DNA of 48,861 bases from Candidatus Helarchaeota archaeon (GTDB lineage: Archaea > Asgardarchaeota > Lokiarchaeia > Helarchaeales > HEL-GB-A). The stretch lies in contig JABXJU010000005.1 of assembly GCA_013375405.1 (NCBI GenBank), forward strand, positions 1 to 48,861, given 5' to 3'. Under the pieces are notes generated by a model. That model was not told the origin of the DNA and did no database searches. It was given only the letters and a program-made list of their open reading frames with translations. Positions 1 to 7,414 of this stretch are shown here, in pieces (the first letter of the stretch is position 1; each line of letters opens with the position of its first letter). The position numbers and the translations under genes are program-made.

Positions 1-1
1 T

Positions 2-60
2 TTGCGCATTTCTCCAAATTGCGCATTTTGCCTACTAGCTTTTTAGAACTTTTTATATAT
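2..60 (+). promoter_or_regulatory. Putative promoter with two TGCGCA repeats
   Basis: The ten bases TTGCGCATTT occur at 2-11 and again at 19-28, each centred on the palindrome TGCGCA. A TATA-like stretch, TTTTATATAT, follows at 51-60. The first start codon downstream is at 134, so a transcript beginning about 25 bases after the TATA box would carry a leader of about 50 bases. The repeats lie upstream of the TATA box, where an archaeal activator or BRE-region repressor could bind. The promoter role is inferred from position and composition only. Confidence 0.4.
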
Positions 61-133
61 TTTTATAAGTTTTAGTGTTACAGTTCGAATGATATTGAAA
101 ATTTATACAAGTTAATGAAACGTGGTAATAAAA

Positions 134-289
134 ATGGCGAAGATCGATCAAGAGCGCATGATGCGTGACATTGGGAAATTATTCTATGGAAAGAATGAGG
201 AAACATTTTCCTTAGCGAAATTTTTTAAGGCTATTCAAGATGCTCCAGTAATTGAAACTCGATTGATAGGAGAAGAATCCGATGAATGA
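134..289 (+). CDS. Small protein coupled to methyltransferase operon
   Basis: A 51-residue reading frame starts with ATG at 134 and ends with TGA at 287-289, overlapping the ATG of the next gene at 282 by eight bases. The protein is charged and helical-looking, begins MAKIDQERMM, has no Cys and no membrane segment, and ends in EESDE. It contains the ribosome-binding sequence of the following gene (AGGAGA near 269). The overlap and the shared putative promoter at 51-60 suggest it is the first gene of the methyl-transfer operon, perhaps an accessory subunit. I do not recognise the family. Chance is possible, since the frame is short, but coupling to the next start makes a real gene more likely. 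Confidence 0.55.
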   Translation: MAKIDQERMMRDIGKLFYGKNEETFSLAKFFKAIQDAPVIETRLIGEESDE

Positions 290-1406
290 GGATACAATAA
301 GTTCCTTAGAACGTATTGAAGCCGCATTAGCCGTAAAACAAGCAGATCGTGTTCCAGCTGCCCCAATGATCGCGATTCATGCAGCTAGTATTGCAAATGT
401 TTCGGTTAAGGATTTTTTATTTAATTTTGAAATTGCACAAAAAGCAGCAAGAAAAGTATTTGATTTATATAATGGATTAGACATGATTACCTTTATTCCG
501 GGCGTTGGGCTGATGTATAATAGCCCATTTCTTTCCTCTCATTCTCGCCTCTTTTTTGATTGGGAATTTTTTCCGAATTTGCCCCCACAATTGCACGAGC
601 ATCCCCTGATGGAGCCTGAGGACTACGATAAAATTATTGATGAAGGAATTATTCCTTGGTTGAAACGCCCAAAAGATTTTAATTTCAATGATATATTTGC
701 CACTCAGTCAAAAATGAAGAAAGAAGTAAGATATTGGAATCGTGAACGGCAAGTTCATACATTTATCTCAGCAACGTGTACAACTCCTTTTGATCTGCTT
801 TCTCAATTCCGGGGTGTCCGAAATTTCCTTATCGATCTGCGTAGACATCCTGATAAAGTAAAAGAATGTGCTGATTTTCTTGCACCAGGATTAGCGGCTG
901 CCGCGGAGTTCATGTATTCACAAGTAAAAGGGCCGAAACGCGTTTTCATTGGTGGTGTCCGCGGATCATCCAGCTTTATCTCGCCTGCGATGAGTGCAGA
1001 CCTTTTTTTTCCAAGCCTCAAGAAAATGATTGAGATTCTAGTCCGCGATGATTTTCAAATCAATTTCCATTTCGACACCGATTGGACTCCCATGTTGGAA
1101 CTCTTTAACGAGTTTCTGCCCACTAAAAAGGGGGTTTATACTCTCCAACTAGAAAATACGGACATGCAAAAGGCGAAAGAAATTTGCGGTGACAACTATT
1201 GTATAATGGGAAATGTCAATTCTACACTACAGCGAATGGGAACTCCGCATGAAATCGAAAAAGAGTGTATAAGTCTAATTAATACTGTCGGTGAAGGCGG
1301 GGGGTTTATTTTGAGTAGTGGTTGCGAAGTCCCCCTTGATGCCCCATTCGAAAATGTTAAGACTATTATCGACTCTGCACATAAACACGGAATCTATCGA
1401 AAATAA
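282..1406 (+). CDS. UroD-family corrinoid methyltransferase, variant metal site
   Basis: This 374-residue protein belongs to the uroporphyrinogen decarboxylase/MtaA-MtbA fold, the family whose members move a methyl group between a corrinoid protein and a thiol or pterin acceptor. Family marks are the start region with DRVPAAPM, the central GGVRGSS stretch and the C-terminal LSSGCEVPLDAP motif, where Cys348 would be a metal ligand. The usual His-x-Cys zinc pair is replaced by His263-Phe-Asp265, so the zinc site is altered. The neighbours are a corrinoid protein and a second UroD-type protein that keeps HxC. The acceptor and methyl donor cannot be read from sequence; tetrahydropterin or a thiol are both possible. 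The family assignment is firm, the exact role is not. Confidence 0.85.
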   Translation: MNEDTISSLERIEAALAVKQADRVPAAPMIAIHAASIANVSVKDFLFNFEIAQKAARKVFDLYNGLDMITFIPGVGLMYNSPFLSSHSRLFFDWEFFPNLPPQLHEHPLMEPEDYDKIIDEGIIPWLKRPKDFNFNDIFATQSKMKKEVRYWNRERQVHTFISATCTTPFDLLSQFRGVRNFLIDLRRHPDKVKECADFLAPGLAAAAEFMYSQVKGPKRVFIGGVRGSSSFISPAMSADLFFPSLKKMIEILVRDDFQINFHFDTDWTPMLELFNEFLPTKKGVYTLQLENTDMQKAKEICGDNYCIMGNVNSTLQRMGTPHEIEKECISLINTVGEGGGFILSSGCEVPLDAPFENVKTIIDSAHKHGIYRK

Positions 1407-1413
1407 GTTGTAG

Positions 1414-2064
1414 GTGGTCATTATCACAATTTTAGATGATATTTCCGAAGCTGTCATTCATGGAGATGCCGAAAAGGCGATTGTTTTAGCAAATCAAATA
1501 GTCGAACAGAAGTCTATAGATTTGAATGATGCAATTATCAATGGTTTAAATAAAGGCATGAACGTCGTGGGGGAACTGTATGATAAACGCGAATATTTTC
1601 TTCCAGAAATCATAGTAGCTGCAGACGCACTCTACGAAGCCCTTGCTGTGTTTAAACCACATTTAACTATTGATCGGAAACCTAAAGCTACTGTAATTTG
1701 TGGTGTTGTTCGGGGAGACATTCACGATATTGGTAAAAATATCGTGAAGCTCTTTTTGGAAGCTGCTGGTTATAAGGTTGTTGATCTGGGACGGAATGTA
1801 ATGGCTGAACTATTCATTGAAGCGATTAAGGAACATCATGCCGAGGTCTTAGCCCTTTCAACTCTAATGTCTCCTACGCTCGAGAGTATGCGTGAGGTTA
1901 TGGATCTGTTAAAGAAACATGGTCTTCGCGAGAAAATGAAGGTCATCATCGGTGGTGCAGCTACAGACGAGAAATTTGCGGAAGAGATCGGGGCAATATA
2001 CATCGAAGATGCCAAATCCGCGATAAAATTATTGAATACTTATTTTTCAGGAGGTAATCCGTAA
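1414..2064 (+). CDS. Corrinoid (B12-binding) methyl-carrier protein
   Basis: This is a 216-residue corrinoid protein of the MtmC/MtbC/MttC type. It carries a methyl group on cobalt between a substrate-specific methyltransferase and a UroD-type acceptor methyltransferase. Residues about 1-90 form the helical cap domain, and residues about 91-210 the cobalamin-binding Rossmann domain. The signature GDIHDIGKN gives the lower cobalt ligand His104, with GGAATDEKFAEEIGA near the C-terminus. The start is GTG at 1414; AGGTGG overlaps it and no ATG lies near, so initiation is slightly uncertain. Its stop overlaps the next ATG by one base (TAATG). It sits between two UroD-type methyltransferases, so the cassette looks complete except for the substrate-specific methyltransferase, which is not in this window. 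Confidence 0.92.
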   Translation: MVIITILDDISEAVIHGDAEKAIVLANQIVEQKSIDLNDAIINGLNKGMNVVGELYDKREYFLPEIIVAADALYEALAVFKPHLTIDRKPKATVICGVVRGDIHDIGKNIVKLFLEAAGYKVVDLGRNVMAELFIEAIKEHHAEVLALSTLMSPTLESMREVMDLLKKHGLREKMKVIIGGAATDEKFAEEIGAIYIEDAKSAIKLLNTYFSGGNP

Positions 2065-3122
2065 TGGAGTTACTTCAACAAGTTCCGGATATCTTAGACG
2101 GTATTATGGGAAAACCGGGCGCCACCATTCCCACATTCCCGATAATTTTAGGATATTCTATCAATGAATATCATAAGCATACGGGTATTCCCGCTCCTCA
2201 AATCATGAAAGATGGCCAAAAGATAGCTGAGGCGCAAATGTATTTAGCACGCCGATTTAAAATTCCCTTTGTTATCTCAATCATTGATTTAAACGTTATA
2301 GGAGAAGCGTTTGGAGCGACTCTCACCTATATGCCTGATGTTATTCCAATTCATGAAATACCAGCAATTAAAGGATTTGAAGGAATTGACGAATTAGAAT
2401 CGAGAGATCCTCTACGAGATGGTCGGATGCCTCAGGTAATTAAGGCTGGGAATGTATTTGCACAAAATTTTAGTGGAAAAGGGGACTTAAATTTCGGTGG
2501 GTGTGAAGGTCCAATTACTGCAGCTGGATCTGTCTGGGGCGTGGAAAACTTAATGCGAAACATGATAAAAAATCCAGATCTTGTACATAAAGTCCTCGCT
2601 GCTTGTACCGATACTATAATAGATTTTTGCAACGCTCAAATTGACGCGGGTGTTCAAGGTATTGGCCTTGCAGAGCCAACAGCTTCCTCCACATGTATTT
2701 CTCCTCAATTCTTCCAAGACTTTGCTATGCCTTATATTAAAAAAATCACAAGAAAGGTTAATTCACCGGCGTTTCTCCTTCACGTGTGTGGTGAATCCCA
2801 AAATCTTGTTAAAATAGTAAGTAAGATTTCTCCAATTTTGATTTTTAGTGTTGATCAGGTTGACCTACATGCGGCGAAAGAGGAAATTGGTAAAAAATTC
2901 CTCTGTTTGTTGGGGAATGTATCGACTGGTATAATGCGCCGAGGCACTCCTAATGAGGTAGAGGCTGCTACGAAAGCGTGCATTCAAAATGGCGCCCCTG
3001 GTGGTAAGTTCATTCTCAGTACTGGGTGTGATATCGCACCAGGCACTCCACCCGAAAATATCAAAACACTAATACGAGTAGGCCAGACCTTTGGAAAGTT
3101 TCCCTTAAAGGAGCAAGGATAA
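2064..3122 (+). CDS. UroD-family corrinoid methyltransferase (MtbA/MtaA-like)
   Basis: This 352-residue protein is a UroD-type methyltransferase that should transfer methyl groups between the corrinoid protein encoded just upstream and a thiol or pterin. It keeps the expected zinc ligands: His240-Val-Cys242 in LLHVCGES and Cys322 in LSTGCDIAPGTPPEN. The start ATG at 2064 is preceded by a strong GGAGGT site and overlaps the corrinoid gene stop by one base, which implies translational coupling. It shares the general layout of the protein at 282-1406, but that protein has His-Phe-Asp in place of HxC, so the two probably use different acceptors or one is regulatory. No methylamine-, methanol- or methoxy-specific partner is visible nearby. 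Confidence 0.88.
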   Translation: MELLQQVPDILDGIMGKPGATIPTFPIILGYSINEYHKHTGIPAPQIMKDGQKIAEAQMYLARRFKIPFVISIIDLNVIGEAFGATLTYMPDVIPIHEIPAIKGFEGIDELESRDPLRDGRMPQVIKAGNVFAQNFSGKGDLNFGGCEGPITAAGSVWGVENLMRNMIKNPDLVHKVLAACTDTIIDFCNAQIDAGVQGIGLAEPTASSTCISPQFFQDFAMPYIKKITRKVNSPAFLLHVCGESQNLVKIVSKISPILIFSVDQVDLHAAKEEIGKKFLCLLGNVSTGIMRRGTPNEVEAATKACIQNGAPGGKFILSTGCDIAPGTPPENIKTLIRVGQTFGKFPLKEQG

Positions 3123-3419
3123 TAGATTAAAAATATCAAATCTTATCTGAAGATATAATAAAAAGACTAAAAATAGAATCATAATTGGCATGATTTTGAT
3201 AGATACTACTTTTTTTTAGAAGTGTTAAGATACTTTTTAAGATAAAATCCATCTAAGAAAATTTTCACGATAGCTATCCAAATAACTGCGAGGAAAGATG
3301 AAATTAATTTTTAACGATATCTTTTAAAACCAAAAGGAACTCTCCATTTATTACATACCTTACATAAATTGAAGAAATAAGGGAACTGAAAATGAGTTTA
3401 ATACCTACTTGAAATCGAT
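3123..3419. other. Intergenic region, nothing firm
   Basis: This is AT-rich DNA between the methyl-transfer operon and the small membrane-protein pair. On the minus strand two overlapping frames read as hydrophobic stretches ending in lysines (about 3207-3310, and 3304 upward), which could be the remains of a membrane protein. I cannot support a gene. Confidence 0.3.
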
Positions 3420-3740
3420 ATGGAGACTTTCTTCGAGGAAGGACCGATGCTCCTGGTTGCGGCCATCGCAGCGGTCTTATTCTTACATCAAGCAATCTTT
3501 AGCTTTCTATTATGGAGAAGAGGCGAAAAGAAGTACCTACTACGGTTTATAATTTATTCAATTGCAGCTGGTGGATTAGTGATCCTTACTTTAGGTTTCT
3601 TATCAATTCCATTCGGTGGTAGTGGTAGATTATATTTTGGATCAATGTATCTATTAGGCATTCTAGGTGCAGTGGCTACTGGACTAACGATTTATCTCTT
3701 TATACGTGAATTATGGTTATCAAAGGAGGAAACTACATGA
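3420..3740 (+). CDS. Small membrane protein, tandem paralogue A
   Basis: This 106-residue protein has three hydrophobic segments (about residues 8-32, 42-65 and 74-98) and no catalytic motif. The middle of the protein (LWRRGEKKYLLRF, then AAGGLVILTLGFLSIPFGGS) matches the next gene (DWRNGDTNELWNF, then GAAGLFILAISSIPFLGS). The two are tandem duplicates and probably form a hetero-oligomer. Its stop overlaps the ATG of the second copy (ATGA). No clear ribosome-binding site precedes the ATG at 3420, so the first message may be leaderless or nearly so. The function is unknown. Confidence 0.7.
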   Translation: METFFEEGPMLLVAAIAAVLFLHQAIFSFLLWRRGEKKYLLRFIIYSIAAGGLVILTLGFLSIPFGGSGRLYFGSMYLLGILGAVATGLTIYLFIRELWLSKEETT

Positions 3741-4063
3741 GTCAAGGCGGACTTTTTGCAATAGTGGTTCTATGCATAATATCTGCGCTAGCGTTAGGTG
3801 CCTTTCTAGTTATCAGAGGTATCTATCGTTTCAAAGATTGGCGTAATGGAGACACGAATGAACTATGGAATTTCCTTTCTCTCACTATTGGCGCTGCAGG
3901 ACTATTCATCCTTGCAATCTCCTCCATTCCTTTTCTAGGCTCCCCCGCTCCTGATTACTATGATACCTTCGCCAGAATCTTTACACTAAGCTTGAGCCTC
4001 CTGCTTGGGTCTATTGCCCTCACAACTTATCATCTGTTTCTCAAATGGAGTACAGAGAAATAA
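3737..4063 (+). CDS. Small membrane protein, tandem paralogue B
   Basis: This 108-residue protein starts at ATG 3737, chosen because AAGGAGGA lies six bases upstream and the ATGA overlap couples it to the preceding gene. It has three hydrophobic segments with a short basic loop, DWRNGDTNE, after the first. It is a paralogue of the 3420-3740 product, sharing the order helix, (D/L)WR-G loop, AAGL-IL helix, SIPF-GS turn, helix. It has no Cys ligands and no nucleotide-binding motif. Two coupled paralogues suggest a paired membrane complex. The family is not recognised. Confidence 0.72.
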   Translation: MSQGGLFAIVVLCIISALALGAFLVIRGIYRFKDWRNGDTNELWNFLSLTIGAAGLFILAISSIPFLGSPAPDYYDTFARIFTLSLSLLLGSIALTTYHLFLKWSTEK

Positions 4064-4078
4064 TCTACAATCCTCCTC

Positions 4079-4100
4079 CTCCTATCTCTTTTTTTTTATT
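4079..4100 (+). terminator. T-run terminator
   Basis: A run of nine T residues at 4089-4097 follows the end of the small membrane-protein pair by about 25 bases. Archaeal RNA polymerase ends transcription at such T runs without a hairpin. Confidence 0.5.
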
Positions 4101-4184
4101 TCGACAAATTGAAGGAAGTTTTTTTATCTATTGACATATTTTTAAGCGTATGTAATTATCAGAATAAAATGGATATGAATAAAT

Positions 4185-4565
4185 ATGAAAGATAAAGATT
4201 TGAAAAAATTTGTGATTCAAATCGGCATGGGCGTGGATCAGCACGGCCAGGATGCAACGAAGGCTGCCCAGAAAGCCATTAAAGATGCCATTTCAAATAA
4301 TTGTTTAGTCGGGTTAACTGAGATCTGCCATCTTCAGCAGTTAGAAGATTTCTATGTGCATATTCTAATTGCCGTTCCCTATCCCGAACAAGTAAATGAA
4401 AAACGCGTTTTGAAAGCAGTTCCGTTTGGGAATAAAGAACTTGTCGTAGAAAAAGGAGGCATGGTGGTGCCAGGTATTCGAATACCAGAATTAGGAGATA
4501 CGTCTAATGAAATGATTATCGCAAATGCGGCTGTAACTGTGCTTGTTAAAAAGAAGGAAAATTAA
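4185..4565 (+). CDS. Lin0512-family conserved protein
   Basis: This 126-residue soluble protein matches what I remember of the Lin0512 family (TIGR02058). It begins with FVIQIGMGVDQHGQD, followed by a helix rich in Ala and Lys (ATKAAQKAIKDAI) and a C-terminal half with VVEKGGMVVPG and EMIIANAAVTVLV. The family is a small conserved fold of unknown biochemical function found in bacteria, archaea and fungi. It is transcribed alone. Its stop codon overlaps the stop of the convergent MoaD/ThiS-like gene by three bases, so the two messages overlap at their ends. Family identification is good; no function should be read into it. Confidence 0.75.
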   Translation: MKDKDLKKFVIQIGMGVDQHGQDATKAAQKAIKDAISNNCLVGLTEICHLQQLEDFYVHILIAVPYPEQVNEKRVLKAVPFGNKELVVEKGGMVVPGIRIPELGDTSNEMIIANAAVTVLVKKKEN

Positions 4566-4852
4566 CCGCCACCAATGGGTGGTATGAAGTAGAGAACATC
4601 ACCGTCTTTGAGGGGATGATCTGCGTCTTTCTGCTCATAAATATCGCGTCTATTCAGCATTAGATGCATATATTGAAATTCTCCGTCCTTATAGAGTTGT
4701 TTTGGGAATTTTTTCCCATACGTTTCTTTAATTTGTTCTATTAAATTCTTAAATGTACTATTTTCAGGGAGTTCAATTATAGCTTCATGAACTCCGATCA
4801 TCTCCCCCAAAATGCTCATAAAATTTATCTTGACTTTGATCACTGTAGTCAT
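4562..4852 (-). CDS. MoaD/ThiS-like beta-grasp protein
   Basis: This 96-residue protein has the ubiquitin-like sulfur-carrier pattern: an initial strand pair, a helix (NSTFKNLIEQIKETYG), a late LKDGDVLYFIPP segment, and a C-terminus ending PPIGGG, whose terminal Gly-Gly would be adenylated and thiocarboxylated. An open frame extends to 4954, but the start is placed at ATG 4852 because the extra 34 residues are low-complexity and the domain begins there. Such proteins serve molybdopterin or tungstopterin, thiamine or tRNA thiolation. A tungsten enzyme (AOR) lies 17 kb away, which fits pterin synthesis but does not prove it. It follows porB on the same strand after a gap of about 117 bases. Confidence 0.82.
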   Translation of the reverse strand: MTTVIKVKINFMSILGEMIGVHEAIIELPENSTFKNLIEQIKETYGKKFPKQLYKDGEFQYMHLMLNRRDIYEQKDADHPLKDGDVLYFIPPIGGG

Positions 4853-4969
4853 CTCTATGCATTGAAAGGGGGAAACATTATTTATCTTTTTTGAATTGGA
4901 TAGGTAAGAACTTTTCCGTTTGTAGTGAAACATAAGAAGAGGACTTAATTTCAATTATTTTAAAGTTCT

Positions 4970-5881
4970 TCATAGAGATCGTTTGTATAATTCAAATTGT
5001 TTGTCAATATCACTCTGAATTTTTGAGGTATCTTCATCGGTAAGCGTTCGGAATCGAGTTTGGGCCAGAAAATATTCTTTAACAGGCTTCCGTTTTTTCT
5101 TTCCTTCGACTTGTTCACGCGTTATTTTTGATAAGACCAGTTTCCCTTCAATAAATTCATAGAGCGGCCAAATCCCACATTCTGTTGCCAGGCGTCCAAG
5201 CTTGATCATATCTTTGGTATGGAAGCCCCACCCAGGCGGACAGGGGGCTATAATATGAATATACCGAGTATTTCCTTTAAATTCATCTTTTGCTTTCTTA
5301 AACTTCTGGTATAAGTCAATTGGATATGATGGATTTGCAGTCGCAACATAGGGTACACCATGAGCTACTAATATCGCTGGCATATTTTTCCGTTTTTGAC
5401 GTTTTCCAGTTGGTGTAGTAGTAGTAAAAGCTCCATAAGGAGTTGAGCCGCTCCGTTGCACTCCGGTATTCATATAGGCTTCATTATCATAACAGACATA
5501 AATCATATCAGTTTCCCGTTCAGCAGCTCCAGATAATGCTTGTATTCCGATATCAACCGTGCCACCATCACCGGCCCAACCGAGCACGTTAATATCTTCC
5601 TTTCCTAAAATATCAAGAGCCGCCCGAATCCCACTTAATGCGGCAGCAGTAGATTCGAAGGCAGTATTCAACATCGGAATCTGTAAACTTGAAACCGGAT
5701 ACATCCCTGCATGTACCGTGCTACAACTGGCAGGCGTACAAGCAATTGTACGGTTCCCAAGGGCTTTCAAGACAAATCGATAAGCTAAGGCAAAAGAACA
5801 ACCACTGCAGGCACGGGTTCCCATATGAATGAGTTCTTCTTCAGGTAAATCTCGGGCTAATATTTTCTCTGGCATGATCAT
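4970..5881 (-). CDS. porB: 2-oxoacid:ferredoxin oxidoreductase beta subunit (POR)
   Basis: This is the thiamine-diphosphate-binding beta subunit of pyruvate (or related 2-oxoacid):ferredoxin oxidoreductase. It shows the N-terminal Cys motif ACSGCSF, the TPP-Mg motif GDGGTVDIG followed by YDNEAYMNTG, and the substrate-loop region GSTPYGAFTTTTPTGK. A later Cys lies in IIAPCPPGWG. The frame is open to 5902, but ATG 5881 abuts the porA stop as TGATG, a normal coupled start; ATG 5875 is also possible. It is last in the porC-porD-porA-porB run. The enzyme makes acetyl-CoA, CO2 and reduced ferredoxin from pyruvate and CoA. Pyruvate is the likeliest substrate, but other oxoacids cannot be excluded. 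Confidence 0.93.
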   Translation of the reverse strand: MIMPEKILARDLPEEELIHMGTRACSGCSFALAYRFVLKALGNRTIACTPASCSTVHAGMYPVSSLQIPMLNTAFESTAAALSGIRAALDILGKEDINVLGWAGDGGTVDIGIQALSGAAERETDMIYVCYDNEAYMNTGVQRSGSTPYGAFTTTTPTGKRQKRKNMPAILVAHGVPYVATANPSYPIDLYQKFKKAKDEFKGNTRYIHIIAPCPPGWGFHTKDMIKLGRLATECGIWPLYEFIEGKLVLSKITREQVEGKKKRKPVKEYFLAQTRFRTLTDEDTSKIQSDIDKQFELYKRSL

Positions 5882-7092
5882 CACTTCATTACATTTATCC
5901 ATTCTGTTTTTTTATCAACCTGCCCTTTGTTAATAGCATCTATCGTTTTATGGGCAACCTCTAGGATTTGATCTACATTCACATCACGCCCTCCAATGCC
6001 GAGCAGATACCCATGAACATTTTTCTGGACATGATGGGTATATAGTGCTGCCTTAAATTCAGTGCAAACGGCACCTTCATAACCGTAACTTATATTTCGA
6101 TCGATAACGATAAAAGTCGACGCAGATGATTGCTGCGCGTAGGAAGCTAAGATCTCCGAAGGAAATGGACGGAAAAGCTTGAGACTTAATACCCCTACAT
6201 TATGTCCTTCTTCCTGTAATATATCCGCCGCGACTGTTGCTTCTGCTGCTAATGACCCCATCGCCAACATAATGTAATCCGCTTCATCACACCCATGTTC
6301 CTTATAGAATCCGTACCGCCGACCAAATTTCTCGCCGAATTCCTCATCAACTTTTTGAATTACATCAAATGAAGACCTTAGTGTTTGCTGTAATTTATAC
6401 CGGATCTCTGGATACCCGCCAAATCTTTCAATATCCGGATGGTCATGACGGATCCAGGGGAATGTCACCAAATTGAGGACCTTCGGATCGTCTGGATCAA
6501 GTGCAACATACGGTTTAAAGGACGGCAGGAAGTCATCAATTGCCTTTTGGTCAATGGTTTCAACCGTCATAAGTGTATGGGATAGGATGTACCCATCATA
6601 ACAGACCATTACTGGACAATAGAGCTGTTCTGCAATCTTATATGCTTGAAGGATGGTGTCGTAAATCTCTTGATTGTCCTCACAATATAATTGCATCCAA
6701 CCAGTGTCACGCTGAGAAATCGAATCTTGATTATCAGTCCAAACGTTCCATGGTGCTGCCATAGCCCGATTCACGCATGCCATGACAATCGGCAAGCGCG
6801 CACCAGCGGCCCAGTGCAGTTGTTCATGCATGAGCGCCAAGCCATTTGCAGAAGTCGCCGTGAAGGTTCGTGCCCCAGTTGAACTCGCTGCAATACAAAC
6901 GGTCATCGCACTATGTTCTGATTCTACACAAACATAATTTGCCTTAAGTTCTTCCTTTTCGACGAATTGGGACAACAATTCAGTAGCAGGGCTTTGTGGC
7001 GTAATGGGGTACGCTGCGATAACTTGAACCCGAGCTCCTTTGCAAGCGTGTGCCGCCGCGTGATTTCCATTTAAAACTAATTTTTCAGCCAT
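5881..7092 (-). CDS. porA: 2-oxoacid:ferredoxin oxidoreductase alpha subunit (POR)
   Basis: This is the alpha subunit (about 403 residues). It holds domain I, with the typical start GNHAAAHACKGARVQVIAAYPITPQSP including the Thr of YPIT that contacts substrate, then domain II and the C-terminal VLSLKLFRPFP segment. Two in-frame ATGs lie at 7098 and 7092. The second is preferred because GAGGA sits six bases before it but directly abuts the first. The first ATG overlaps the porD stop (ATGA). The stop overlaps the porB start. Together with porB it forms the catalytic core. The length and motifs are ordinary for archaeal four-subunit enzymes. Confidence 0.93.
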   Translation of the reverse strand: MAEKLVLNGNHAAAHACKGARVQVIAAYPITPQSPATELLSQFVEKEELKANYVCVESEHSAMTVCIAASSTGARTFTATSANGLALMHEQLHWAAGARLPIVMACVNRAMAAPWNVWTDNQDSISQRDTGWMQLYCEDNQEIYDTILQAYKIAEQLYCPVMVCYDGYILSHTLMTVETIDQKAIDDFLPSFKPYVALDPDDPKVLNLVTFPWIRHDHPDIERFGGYPEIRYKLQQTLRSSFDVIQKVDEEFGEKFGRRYGFYKEHGCDEADYIMLAMGSLAAEATVAADILQEEGHNVGVLSLKLFRPFPSEILASYAQQSSASTFIVIDRNISYGYEGAVCTEFKAALYTHHVQKNVHGYLLGIGGRDVNVDQILEVAHKTIDAINKGQVDKKTEWINVMK

Positions 7093-7094
7093 TT

Positions 7095-7403
7095 TCATTC
7101 CTCAAAATTCGATTCATCCTTCATTGTAATAGCCTTCGATGGACATTCTTCTGCGCAGATACCGCATCCTTTACAATATCTGTAGTTAATTTTGGGAGGA
7201 ATCGTCCGAGAGACCGTTCCTTCCGGGCAATAAAGCCAACAATTCAGGCAAACTAGTTTATTCTGCTTCACCGTGGCACATTTTGAGGGATCCAATACTG
7301 GTCGCTCTGTCCGCCAACTACCTGTGCGACCACCCTCGCCTTCAATCGGGACTGATACTGAACATATTGGAACTTCAATATCTTTTAATTTATCTTTCCC
7401 CAA
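7095..7403 (-). CDS. porD: POR delta subunit, 2x[4Fe-4S] ferredoxin with variant site
   Basis: This 102-residue delta subunit passes electrons from the catalytic core to ferredoxin. The family start GSWRTERPVLD is clear. The second cluster motif is standard: C77-x2-C80-x2-C83-x3-C87-P. The first is unusual: Cys42 is followed by nine residues before C52-x2-C55-x3-C59-P, where the standard spacing is two, so about seven residues (ATVKQNK region) are inserted between ligands one and two. The start is TTG at 7403; no ATG or GTG exists in frame before the conserved region. It lies 11 bases after porC. The insertion could tune the cluster potential or the partner choice, which is an inference. Confidence 0.9.
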   Translation of the reverse strand: MGKDKLKDIEVPICSVSVPIEGEGGRTGSWRTERPVLDPSKCATVKQNKLVCLNCWLYCPEGTVSRTIPPKINYRYCKGCGICAEECPSKAITMKDESNFEE

Positions 7404-7414
7404 TTTCTTTCACT

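Noticed and set aside
3205..3419. Hydrophobic minus-strand frames that might be a decayed membrane gene
   Set aside because: Two different frames, no start, and AT-rich DNA gives hydrophobic translations by chance. No paralogue in the window aligns.
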